DNA from: Ephydatia muelleri
Taxonomy: Eukaryota > Porifera > Demospongiae > Spongillida > Spongillidae
Assembly: GCA_013339895.1 (NCBI GenBank)
Contig: JABACO010000010.1
Coordinates: 9,309,359 to 9,373,358 of the forward strand
DNA: 64,000 bases
Reading direction: 5' to 3'
Position 1 is the first letter of the stretch, and each line of letters starts with the position of its first letter. Shown piece by piece: positions 54,275-64,000 of the stretch. Position numbers and translations under genes: made by a program. The notes below the pieces were generated by a model. That model saw only the letters and a program-made list of their open reading frames with translations, did no database searches and was not told the DNA's origin.

Positions 54275-56042
54275 CTACACATGCATCTCATATGTTATTG
54301 TTCCTCTGTCATGAACCATGCTTGTTTTTTTTTTGTGTGAGTATACACATACTTCATGCCACACACTAAGCAGGAAAAAATTCTGATTCCTGCTTCTGCT
54401 TGCATTTGGATGGACCCTGGCTTCCTTCATCAACACAGGAATTGTCCACCTTTGTGGCATCACTGCGTCCAACTCCCACAACAAGAGGCTGCTTGTGACT
54501 GTTTCTTCTGTGCTGGTACAGGGCCTGACTACTGGCATACCTCTTGTCACATACCGAACATTGGTAGGCAAGGATTAGCTCAGACCTGGGTTTGCATTTC
54601 CTCCTGAGTTGTCTTCATCTTGGCCTTCACTGTACGTATCTTCTGCAGACTCATGACCCTCAGCAGTAGGTGAGTGAGGAATAGCGGCGGAAGGTCCAGG
54701 TTGGTCATTGGGTGATAGCAATGAAACTTTGCCAGATGTACTGGAAGGGTTGGCCCCAGTGCCCTGTGGAGGCTTTGGATACATGCTGTCCCTTATCTTG
54801 TGTCTTGAATGTATTCTCTCACTTTGTCATACAGGTAAAGTGACCGCTGATGGGACAATCCACTGGGCTTATAACAAGTGGCATCATTTGGCTCTGAAAA
54901 GCGTCCCATGTGACCTGTATGGTCACCCCAGCCCTCAGCATGGTCACCTTGATGGGATTGGGTCCAATGGCATGGTCTTCATTTACACGACACCAGGGTG
55001 GCTTGGTCAAACACAAATGTGTAGGAGCGACCAATGCCAACAAGAGGTCCAAACAACTGACCCATAAAGAGAATCCAGTTATAGTACTGCCAGTCCTGGT
55101 ACAGCTGTGGCACACATGTGACGTCCTGGCCACACTGCTGGACACAGTCCAATAGGTCAGTAATGTCACCAACATGGTCCTATCTGCAGTAGTGCCTTTT
55201 GTACAGGCCAAAGTAGGAGTCGGGTTGAAGTTGGTGTGCCCAGGCAGCATGAAGTTATCTGTCATGCTGACCAGTGATCACATGCCAGGCAAGGTACAAC
55301 ATCGTGGTGATGCTTTTGTTTTGCCCGATGCATTTGTCAGCCTGAAGTATTAAATGCCTCTCGCCTAGTCCATGCAGGTGAAAGAAGGCATGCACTAGGC
55401 TGTCCACTACCACAGCACCCTTGCCCACTTGCTCTGCCTCGTCAATCAGGAAGAACACTTGGTAAAAGAGTGGCTCGCAACACACACCAAACACCTGGAC
55501 CTTGCGACATGTCATGAAGTAAAAGGTGCCCTGCTGCTGTGAGCTGTAGGGTAGTGATACTTGTTGATAGTAGTCAAAAGAGTACTGCATCCGCATGTCC
55601 AGGTTGGCATGTGAGCTGAAGGGAGACAGCTGGGCTCTAGATTCCAAGCAACTCAGGATCTGGTCTTGGACATTCTGTCCCATACCCCTCCATTCCTTCT
55701 CAGTTTCCTCAATGTTTGCGTTGTAGGTGTCATGGAATGCCTTGGCCTTAGTGAGGTGTTAGTTGTAATGGTCATTTATCACTTTACACTGCCTTCTGAA
55801 AGGCTATGTCTCAACAAGACCAACATATGATCGCACTTATCACACAGGTCTCTGTGTGATGGTTGGATCTTTATGTTAGTGCAGTACTGGCGCCAGAGTC
55901 GAATAAATGACACATACTTCACAGCACGTGCAGCAGAGTGTGTCAGAGAAGCTGGAGGTACATTGAGCAAGGTCTGGTCAGTCGGTAAGGGTATGTGGTG
56001 TGCTCCTTGATAAGGACTCCGTGGCCTTGCAGTACTCAGCAT
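54275..56042 (-). pseudogene. GQNK-motif protein, copy B
   Basis: Reads AARAVKYVSFIRLWRQY with CDKCDHM near 55830, then after frame changes a 142-residue open segment 55255-55683 holding VFGVCCEPLFYQVFFLIDEA and LILQADKCIGQNKSI, then FMLPGHTNF (55240) and a frame-shifted PQLYQDWQYYNW (55080). A Ser/Pro/acidic linker (54575-54784) precedes two C2H2-like fingers (54275-54571, RYASSQALYQHRRN and CGMKYVYSH in shifted frames). Role by analogy: transposase-like protein. At least four breaks. Confidence 0.6.
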
Positions 56043-56145
56043 ACATTGACTTCACGGTCTTGCCACTCTCCAAAACAAAGTTTCTGACTGCTCCTTGCAA
56101 CCAACCAGGATCAGGGAGGGCATGATGGCTGCATAGTTTCTTATA

Positions 56146-56430
56146 ATGGAGACCACTTACTCAAATGAGACAGGGCATTGTGAGGTGGCCTGCCACAGTT
56201 GCCATGGGCATGAGGCTCGACATCTGGACGTCTGTGTCAGAGCACACTTGCTGCAGCCAGCAGGCAGGACTTGTCCCCCCACCCCCACCCCACTATCAAA
56301 GCTTGCTTTTTTCATAAATGACGTTTTTGGTTTGCCAAACTTGTTGTTACATTATGACGTAAATATTTCAATATTTTCCTCAGAATGTATGAGCCGTTAA
56401 CTGATAGTGCGGAGATATAGGTTGGTGTTT
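56146..56430 (+). other. Upstream region of the receptor fragment
   Basis: Includes an 84-codon frame (56146-56400) with Cys/His-rich composition that I cannot assign, and the immediate upstream region of the first receptor exon. Confidence 0.3.
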
Positions 56431-56435
56431 CCTGT

Positions 56436-58688
56436 TTGATAAATACTAGTGCACGTTGTGGAGGTTTCTACATGATAGCAATGGCGCTGATCTCTATTAT
56501 CAGGGCTATGTGGATGACTTCTATCGCTGTCCATTGTCTCGGCAGCTCGAGGACAATCTATCTAGCTCGTATATCCGTATACGGTGGAAGTTACAACGCC
56601 TCAGGAATGGTGCCGGCCGAAGATTTGGCAATGGAACATGTTAACAATCATCGTTCCATTCTGCCAGGTTACACACTTGCATTTAGCGACCTAAAGAAGA
56701 TCGACGTATGTGATTTGATACTACACAAAACATCGCACGCATGTCACCCTTTTTTATTATGTGCAGTGTGACCGCACAACGGCATTTAACGCATTCTTCT
56801 CGTCGTTTCCTTTTGTGAATGAGGCCAACAAGATTAATGCAATCGCCTTGGTCTGTTGCGGATGCTCCGTGGCTACTGAAGCAGTCGCTGAAATCAGCCA
56901 TCGCTGGAACATATCTCACGTAACTTTACTTAGTAATAAATACACCATATTTTTCCTAAATATTACTGATCCAAACATGAAAGGGCAGAGGCAATATTAG
57001 AGGGATTGCATGGAAACGAGCCCAATTTATACCAAATAACGCGGACCGATGCTACTAGTAGTGAAGTGGGTTGATTTTTTTCTTCGTCTTATCTCCACAC
57101 GCATCATGAAGTAAAGACTAGCTCTATACATGTTGCGATTCACGCCAGATAGTGTCGTATATTACAAGTGTTGTTTTGCGCATGTGGCGTATTGTCTGTT
57201 TTTACGTTTTTGCGTTTCGATACACCCTGATAAAATCAATAAATATATTTGGGATCGTTTCCGCGAAAAAGGGACCTAAAGCATACATTATAAACTTTCC
57301 AGTACATGCAATAGAAATGTATAGCGCTTACGTTGAAATGTATTGCTAATTAAAAATATTCAGTGCCTTACAACTCCATGACAGATACTCCGATTCTCAG
57401 TACGTAAGACATTTCAGCATATTAGAAAACACAGGAAAGAAACGCGTCGAATCACTTTATAATTTTCAAATGATTTGTCACTTACATTCTGTTACAGAAT
57501 GTTTACATTCTGTTACAGAATATTTACATTATGTTACAGTCTGTAAACATTCTGTAACATAATGTAAGTGACAAATCATTTGAAAATCATAAAGAGATTC
57601 AACGCGTTTTTTTCCTGTGAAACGAAATCTTGAAGCAAAAAAAGCACGTACTAGGTCTGCGTGTGTGGGTGGTGAAGAGGGAGGGAAAGTTAGATTCTTT
57701 ACATAATTCATAATCTTGTAGCATTCCATACCTAAGTTCAAATGCAGTGTCCTAGCAGGTACCTACCTTAAATGTACTGTAGTACAAAGTGACCCTTTTT
57801 TCTACAGATTACCGGCTCCGTATACTCTGATATTCTGAGTGACAGGACTAGGTTCCCAAGCTTCTTTAGGGTATTCCCCAATTCAGAGGGACTGGCATTT
57901 GGCATCCTTTCTGTAATCAAACACTTCAACTGGACTAGAGTTCTCTTCCTGACACAGCAGGAGTCCCTTTTTATAAAGGTATGTGCAATACTACGATTAC
58001 AGCATTGTGCACGTATATTAGCGTGATCACCTTCCATACCAGGCATCGTTCACATCAGACCAATAATCCATTTGTTTGTTAACCATCCAATATAGTTCAC
58101 ACTTGAATTATGTTCTACGATTCTGTGGTTCACAATAAACGCAATACAATTTGACTTATTCCTGCTTTAGCGCTTTGTAGCTTTTGAATTAAACATCGCA
58201 CATCAATTGACATGCATGCATGCATGTATCTGTACCCAAATTTTAACAAATGAATATAGGATCCCCCACCCCACCCACCCCACCCCATCCCCACCCATTC
58301 AAAAATAAGTAGTGTTTTGAAAATTTCTATCCAACACAAAAAAGTAATTGTACTGTATATGTTTTGGACAACCTCATAATTATAGTTACTTTCTAATCCG
58401 AAACCCACATCATGTGCTTGAATGTCATCATTCCTCTATGCAGATCTCCAATGACTTCAAACACAGAGTAAATGGTCTTAACATTAAGGCTACTGAGTAT
58501 CAGTTCAGTTCAGAGCAAAACAAATTTACAGACATCCTCAGTAATTATTTTGTAAGTATTCAATCATCAGTAGTTTGCATTTGCACTGTGATCCTCATTT
58601 TTGCAAATGGCTGCAGGATACACAACCTGACTACAGAGTCATCGTTGTTAACACCTATGCTGGCATTGCTAGAAAAATTCTTTGTGAG
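56436..58688 (+). CDS. GABA-B-type receptor ectodomain, partial (5 exons)
   Basis: Exons: 56436-56705, 56767-56919, 57808-57978, 58444-58551, 58617-58688, all phase 0 with good splice sites. The likely start is ATG 56481 (MALISIIRAMWMTSIAVHCLG as signal peptide), though ATGs at 56436 and 56472 are in frame. The peptide follows the type I periplasmic-binding fold of family C GPCRs: GMVPAEDLAMEHVNNH, then PGYTLAFSD, INAIALVCCGCSVATEAVAE, LSDRTRFPSFFRVFP, KHFNWTRVLFL, and PDYRVIVVNTYAGIARKIL. No seven-helix or C-terminal exons appear before 59394, so the gene is truncated or the remaining exons are lost. Sponges have many such receptors. Ligand unknown. Confidence 0.75.
57246..57405 (+). repeat. 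Dispersed repeat, pair of 35436-35590
   Basis: Lies in intron 2 of the receptor gene. See the 35436 copy for shared blocks. Confidence 0.7.
57430..57621. repeat. Palindromic MITE-like element in receptor intron 2
   Basis: Arms of about 78 bp (57430-57507 and 57542-57621) share CACAGGAAA, AACGCGT, AAATGATTTGTCACTTACAT and ACAGAATGTTTACA in inverted order. The centre has extra TTCTGTTACAGAA repeats. Confidence 0.8.
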
Positions 58689-59393
58689 GTATGTTGTAGT
58701 GATCATTTTAAAGAATACATGCTATTGTTTGTGAGGGAAGAGCTATGGTTGTGAAGTACTGGAAATCAAACAAATCAATGTATGTGCATCATGAATGGTG
58801 GAGATTGGGCAATTGAGGTTGTTGACAGTAGAAACAGATGAGTTGCATAGATCTGCAGCTGCATAATTGATGGTCAGCGCCTACAGTGTATGAGAGAATG
58901 TCTTCAGCACAATTCATCTTGGTATTCAGATGAGAAATAACTGTTCAGAGTATATTGTTCCATGGTGTGCTTACAATGCTCTCTGATTTTCCATCTGAAT
59001 TGATGTCACCTAATCATCCAAATGCAATGAGAGTTCTGGGTGAATGAAGGATGTTGAAAGAGGTGGATTTCACTCTAGCTGCAGCAGCTGATGCATGATG
59101 TCACAGCAATTCAGGCGTCTGATTGCGTATCATTACGAATCACGCATTATAAGGAATCTACGTAAGTTAACGGAACGAAAGATTGCGGGTACGTACGAGT
59201 TGAAACGACGTCCGCAAGCCCATTGTAGTCTCGTACCCAGACCCAAATGTACGTAACAATGATTGTACGTACAATAATGGCTTACGTACGTTTGGGTCTG
59301 GGTACAAGACTATAGCCTATTCACGGGTTTATAAAAGCAGTTAATTTTAAAAATCAATGCTATCACGTGAAAGACTTTTTTCAAATTTGTCCG
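58689..59393. other. No further receptor exon seen
   Basis: I looked for exons encoding the rest of the ectodomain or transmembrane helices and found none. A short inverted pair lies at 59236-59310 (GTACCCAGACCCAAA... with TTTGGGTCTGGGTAC). Otherwise unassigned. Confidence 0.4.
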
Positions 59394-59779
59394 ATGAGCG
59401 GCAAACGACGTTTCTGCTACCACTGTAGCGAGTATGTGAGCAAATCGACGTATTTTGAACACCAGAAAGAACTAATCGGCAGGAAATCCAACGATGACTC
59501 TCTGCAATTACAAGATGGTATTTTACTAATTTAAGTGACGATCGGCCGATTTGCTAAAATTGTCTTGACCCAGATGAACATACAGACGATTTCGATTCAT
59601 CCAACGATGAACCTGAGTATATAGGTGCGTGACGGCATGTGTTGGCCTACAAGTGTGCATTCTAATACATTCTTGTCTTGCTTCCCTTCATGCCCTCAGT
59701 AAGTGCGCAACAGTGCTGGCCTTCTACTAATCTGAATCAATGCCAATACACCTGTGTATGTGACGGTGGTCCGACATAG
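59394..59779 (+). CDS. Small three-exon gene with N-terminal Cys/His motif
   Basis: Exons 59394-59517, 59574-59624 and 59700-59779. Exon 1 starts MSGKRRFCYHCSEYVSKSTY with CYHC and a later FEHQ, a zinc-finger-like CxxC...H arrangement. Exon 2 is acidic (DEHTDDFDSSNDEPEYI), exon 3 is Cys-rich (CQYTCVCDGG) and ends at TAG 59777. Both introns are in phase 1. Similar heads (a CxxC plus H motif then an acidic exon) open multicopy transposon genes in sponges and cnidarians, so this may be such a head whose remaining exons were replaced by the adjacent satellite. Start is the first ATG. Confidence 0.5.
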
Positions 59780-59857
59780 GGTGAGTCAACTGTTCACTCT
59801 TCTATGTGTTTACATGTACAGTATTGTAATCATAACATTCCCTGGTATAGGTGTGTA

Positions 59858-62120
59858 TTGTATGTCAGCTAGTGTTGCCCTTCTGACAGAGCTGTCTCTG
59901 TGATGGGCAGGGAGTGTGATCTTGTTGTGACACTTTGGGTGTCTTTCCTCTTGTGCCTGGGTAGCATTCTGTATGTGCATGTGGTGATTAATTAGAATAT
60001 CAAGCCAACTGTATGTCGGCTAGTGTTGCCCTTCTGACAGAGCTGTCTCTGTGATGGGCAGGGAGTGTGATCTTGTTGTGACACTTTGGGTGTCTTTCCT
60101 CTTGTGCCTGGGTAGCATTCTGTATGTGCATGTGGTGATTAATTAGAATAGCAAGCCAACTGTATGTCTGCTAGTGTTGCCCTTCTGACAGAGCTGTCTC
60201 TGTGATGGGCAGGGAGTGTGATCTTGTTGTGACACTTTGGGTGTCTTTCCTCTTGTGCCTGGGTAGCATTCTGTATGCGCATGTGGTGATTAATTAGAAT
60301 ATCAAGCCAACTGTATGTCGGCTAGTGTTGCCCTTCTGAAAGAGCTGTCTCTGTGATGGGCAGGGAGTGTGATCTTGTTGTGACACTTTGGGTGTCTTTC
60401 CTCTTGTGTCTGGGTAGCATTCTGTATGTGCATGTGGTGATTAATTAGAATATCAAGCCAACTGTATGTCGGCTAGTGTTGCCCTTCTGACAGAGCTGTC
60501 TCTGTGATGGGCAGGGAGTGTGATCTTGTTGTGACACTTTGGGTGTCTTTCCTATTGTGCCTGGGTAGCATTCTGTATGTGCATGTGGTGATTAATTAGA
60601 ATATCAAGCCAACTGTATGTCGGCTAGTGTTGCCCTTCTGACAGAGTTGTCTCTGTGATGGGCAGGGAGTGTGATCTTGTTGTGACACTTTGGGTGTCTT
60701 TCCTCTTGTGCCTGGGTAGCATTCTGTATGTGCATGTGGTGATTAATTAGAATATCAAGCCAACTGTATGTCGGCTAGTGTTGCCCTTCTGACAGAGCTG
60801 TCTCTGTGATGGGCAGGGAGTGTGATCTTGTTGTGGCACTTTGGGTGTCTTTCCTCTTGTGCCTGGGTAGCATTCTGTATGTGCATGTGGTGATTAATTA
60901 GAATATCAAGCCAACTGTATGTCGGCTAGTGTTGCCCTTCTGACAGAGCTGTCTCTGTGATGGGCAGGGAGTGTGATCCTGTTGTGACACTTTGGGTGTC
61001 TTTCCTCTTGTGCCTGGGTAGCATTCTGTATGTGCATGTGGTGATTAATTAGAATATCAAGCCAACTGTATGTCGGCTAGTGTTGCCCTACTGACAGAGC
61101 TGTCTCTGTGATGGGCAGGGAGTGTGATCTTGTTGTGACACTTTGGGTGTCTTTCCTCTTGTGCCTGGGTAGCATTCTGTATGTGCATGTGGTGATTAAT
61201 TAGAATATCAAGCCAACTGTATGTCGGCTAGTGTTGCCCTTCTGACAGAGCTGTCTCTGTGATGGGCAGGGAGTGTGATCTTGTTGTGACACTTTGGGTG
61301 TCTTTCCTCTTGTGCCTGGGTAGCATTCTGTATGTGCATGTGGTGATTAATTAGAATATCAAGCCAACTGTATGTCGGCTAGTGTTGCCCTTCTGACAGA
61401 GCTGTCTCTGTGATGGGCAGGGAGTGTGATCTTGTTGTGACACTTTGGGTGTCTTTCCTCTTGTGCCTGGGTAGCATTCTGTATGTGCATGTGGTGATTA
61501 ATTAGAATATCAAGCCAACTGTATGTCGGCTAGTGTTGCCCTACTGACAGAGCTGTCTCTGTGATGGGCAGGGAGTGTGATCTTGTTGTGACACTTTGGG
61601 TGTCTTTCCTCTTGTGCCTGGGTAGCATTCTGTATGTGCATGTGGTGATTAATTAGAATATCAAGCCAACTGTATGTCCGCTAGTGTTGCCCTACTGACA
61701 GAGCTGTCTCTGTGATGGGCAGGGAGTGTGATCTTGTTGTGACACTTTGGGTGTCTTTCCTCTTGTGCCTGGGTAGCATTCTGTATGTGCATGTGGTGAT
61801 TAATTAGAATATCAAGCCAACTGTATGTCGGCTAGTGTTGCCCTTCTGACAGAGCTGTCTCTGTGATGGGCAGGGAGTGTGATCTTGTTGTGACACTTTG
61901 GGTGTCTTTCCTCTTGTGCCTGGGTAGCTATCTGTATGTGCATGTGGTGATTAATTAGAATAGCAAGCCAACTGTATGTCGCTAGTGTTGCCCTACTGAC
62001 AGAGCTGTCTCTGTGATGGGCAGGGAGTGTGATCTTGTTGTGACACTTTGGGTGTCTTTCCTCTTGTGCCTGGGTAGCATTCTGTATGTGCATGTGGTTT
62101 AGAGTATCAAGCCAACTGTA
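59858..62120 (+). repeat. 151-bp satellite, ~15 copies
   Basis: Nearly identical head-to-tail copies (starting CTGTATGTCGGCTAGTGTTG at 60009, 60311, 60462 and so on; period 151). Each holds GACAGAGCTGTC, a 12-bp inverted repeat. Variation is scattered single bases, unlike the array at 10.6-14 kb. A degenerate last copy ends near 62120. Very high homogeneity implies recent amplification or gene conversion. Confidence 0.95.
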
Positions 62121-62124
62121 TGGA

Positions 62125-62355
62125 ACTGTTTGAACTCTATCCTTGGTATTAGAGCAGAGAGTCATGTGACCATGGTGGGTGTGGTCAGGTCAGGTAAGCC
62201 GATAACTAAACGTATATGTATTGTGTGCATGTGTACTGAGTCAGGAGTTGTTTGAACTATCCTTGGTATTAGATGTCCTGCACACTTGGTATTTGCCAAC
62301 CATGTCAGGGTGATGGTTCAGCAGAGAGTCATGTGACCATGGTGGGTGTGGTCAT
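62125..62355 (+). repeat. Direct repeat after the satellite
   Basis: TTTGAACT..ATCCTTGGTATTAG (62128 and 62253) and AGCAGAGAGTCATGTGACC (62152 and 62320), each followed by GGTGGGTGTGGTCA, form two ~100-bp copies. No gene. Confidence 0.7.
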
Positions 62356-62399
62356 ACATCGGGTAAGCTAAGGTTCAATTACCAATTTTCTCTGTCTCA

Positions 62400-64000
62400 T
62401 ACACATGCACTTTCTTGGTTCTGCAGGAGTTGTATCTGTACCTTCCTCTGTCGTCCCCAGCAGCAAGCTTAAATTTGACTGGTGCTTTATTTTTTACACG
62501 TGTACGTAATTCGTAATTGTAAACATGTTGCTGTTATATTGATTGATTTGGAACCAGCGGGGCACGATGAGCCAATCACTCGTTTTAACGCGCGTGATGC
62601 ACCTTAAGGGGGTAACAAGTGCTACAATGTACTAACGATAACATCACTAGAAAGCGCGGGTGAACACTTCGCTCTCTAGTTTATATATTAAGTTACGATC
62701 ACTGTTTGCAGACGGGGGCGTGGCATGTAAACATCGGGACTAGGAAAAGATTTTGGTTGCGAATACATGACGTCCATCAGCTAATGTCGTTCCTTATTAT
62801 TGGAACTGCATGCTTCTCGGGCTAGGCCACTGCCCGTGCCTTGCATCATTCATCGAGATATCGATGCTTATATATAAGCAGCAGAGCCAATTATCGTATA
62901 ACTGCATCATAATTATTATGATTATTGGCGGTGCTGTACATATGTAGTTGCTTTGGTGCATGTTGCATGGGGCTGTCAGCTAATTAATAAAAGCGTCATA
63001 TCACCATTCAATGTTCAACTCAAGTTCATCGTATCCCATGCATGCCTAGGTCGTAGCTGTCATGCTCAATTCACAGACACAGTACACTAGCTTAATATAT
63101 ATAATAATGATTATTATATATATAGTAGTGCTACATATATGTATAGTTCATATTTGCCTTGCTTGTAATTGTGTGCTACAATGTTATTACTGAGGACAAT
63201 TTGAATTTTCACGTACATCAGGTGTATTTGGCTATCGAATTAAGTATAACAACTGAATCTTGGACTGTACATTTTGTAAATAAAATATACAATAATAAAT
63301 ACGGATATAATACCGATATATGTGTATATGCACGGATTGCATGCAGATATCGATATCAGTTGTGCACGTATAATATAAATGATATTATTATAGATTAAGC
63401 TATTAATGACATACCCGGTCCGTACCGTACGCACTTCATGTATATATACTTTTGGTAATATCAAAGGCAAATGGCTTGAAACTCATATATGCTTCCTAGA
63501 CTCTTTCATTTTCATTTTCACGGTGGGTAATCTAGTGACTGTATCGGACCGATGGGCCGGTGAACGTTACTAGTGATATAAGATAAGGAGATGGTATATA
63601 TTAGTGCGCTCGCTGATACAATGTCGGTTAATCGAATAGTCTCATCTTGTAGTTTTATAGAGCACATTGACAACAATGACAAGTGGCATGTAGAATTGTA
63701 CATGCCGCCTGTGACATGTACAAGTCCAATTTTAAATTAATAAAATAATTATCCCTCACGTGACCTAATCTTTTTTGGCGGTTAAAAAAAAAGGGGTGGA
63801 TGTAGCCAGTATATTTCCAATGGTGAATTTAGGCTGGCACGAGTACAGTGTAGCTGTATTAGGAGCAATAAGGTTAGCCCGATCCTTATTCTAGTTACTA
63901 TGTCTTTATTAACGTTTCGCTTCATTTTTCAGTTTAAGTCTCAGTTGTTGACAACGTCTTCTAGGTAAGAGAAGTGTACTTTAGTAGCCAAATTGTCGTC
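62400..64000. other. No gene seen
   Basis: AT-rich sequence with TATA/ATAT stretches (63090-63125, 63300-63390). The short frames do not look coding. A small first exon could escape me. Confidence 0.35.

Larger units (their letters stand above)
52603..56042 (-). mobile_element. GQNK-motif transposon, copy B (inverted)
   Basis: Inverted relative to copy A, with the same order: coding region 54280-56042, linker, minisatellite 52780-53290. Better preserved in the first half. Together the two copies flank about 5.8 kb. Confidence 0.75.

Noticed and set aside
59858..62165. Second microexon-type array in the 151-bp satellite
   Set aside because: I looked for a variable core between AG and GT; differences are scattered and no consistent AG-NNN-GTAAG pattern exists.
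9973..62900. tRNA or rRNA genes
   Set aside because: I scanned by eye for the A and B boxes and for rRNA core motifs and found nothing convincing; a covariance-model search was not possible.

Overview
This is animal nuclear DNA. It shows spliced genes with GT-AG introns, abundant mini- and microsatellites, Ty3/gypsy and BEL/Pao LTR retrotransposons, hAT-type DNA elements and a GABA-B-type receptor fragment. Several gene families here (YxADPEKKR repeat proteins, a GQNK-motif transposon protein, a YACIWC family) are ones I associate with sponge and cnidarian genomes. A sponge is my best guess, but this is an inference. I saw no bacterial operons or CRISPR.

Layout. 0.1-8.9 kb: a two-exon transposon-associated gene whose intron holds an 18-bp minisatellite, itself split by a young gypsy element. 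9.2-9.7 kb: a GAG/GAC-rich repeat ORF. 10.0-10.3 kb: a long hairpin. 10.4-14.45 kb (minus strand): the highlight, a putative secreted-protein gene. TATA-like box, signal-peptide exon and short second exon are followed by about 38 tandem ~91-bp units. Each unit carries AG-NNN-GTAAGT, a candidate single-codon exon between conserved splice sites. 14.5-20.3 kb: palindromic elements, a THAP remnant and CA/TG arrays. 20.5-22.1 kb: a decayed multi-exon YACIWC-family gene. 22-36 kb: a TIR element, a gypsy element with an internal inversion, a 31-bp minisatellite and a hAT-like element. 36.3-42.2 kb: a BEL/Pao element with identical LTRs but a broken pol. 42.3-43.1 kb: a palindrome with ~375-bp arms. 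43.5-56 kb: two inverted ~3.4-kb copies of a GQNK-motif transposon flank further remnants. These include a gypsy integrase interrupted by a (GGGA)n array and by a hAT element. 56.4-58.7 kb: five phase-0 exons of a GABA-B-like ectodomain. 59.4-59.8 kb: a small three-exon gene. 59.9-62.1 kb: a 151-bp satellite. The last 1.6 kb is unassigned.

Most recognisable genes are transposon-derived and broken. The likely host genes are the microexon gene (10.4-14.4 kb) and the receptor ectodomain (56.4-58.7 kb). The microexon model rests on sequence pattern alone and needs transcript evidence. Its main supports are that length differences of the candidate exons stay multiples of three in all but one of the internal units, and that the triplet varies while its splice-site flanks do not.
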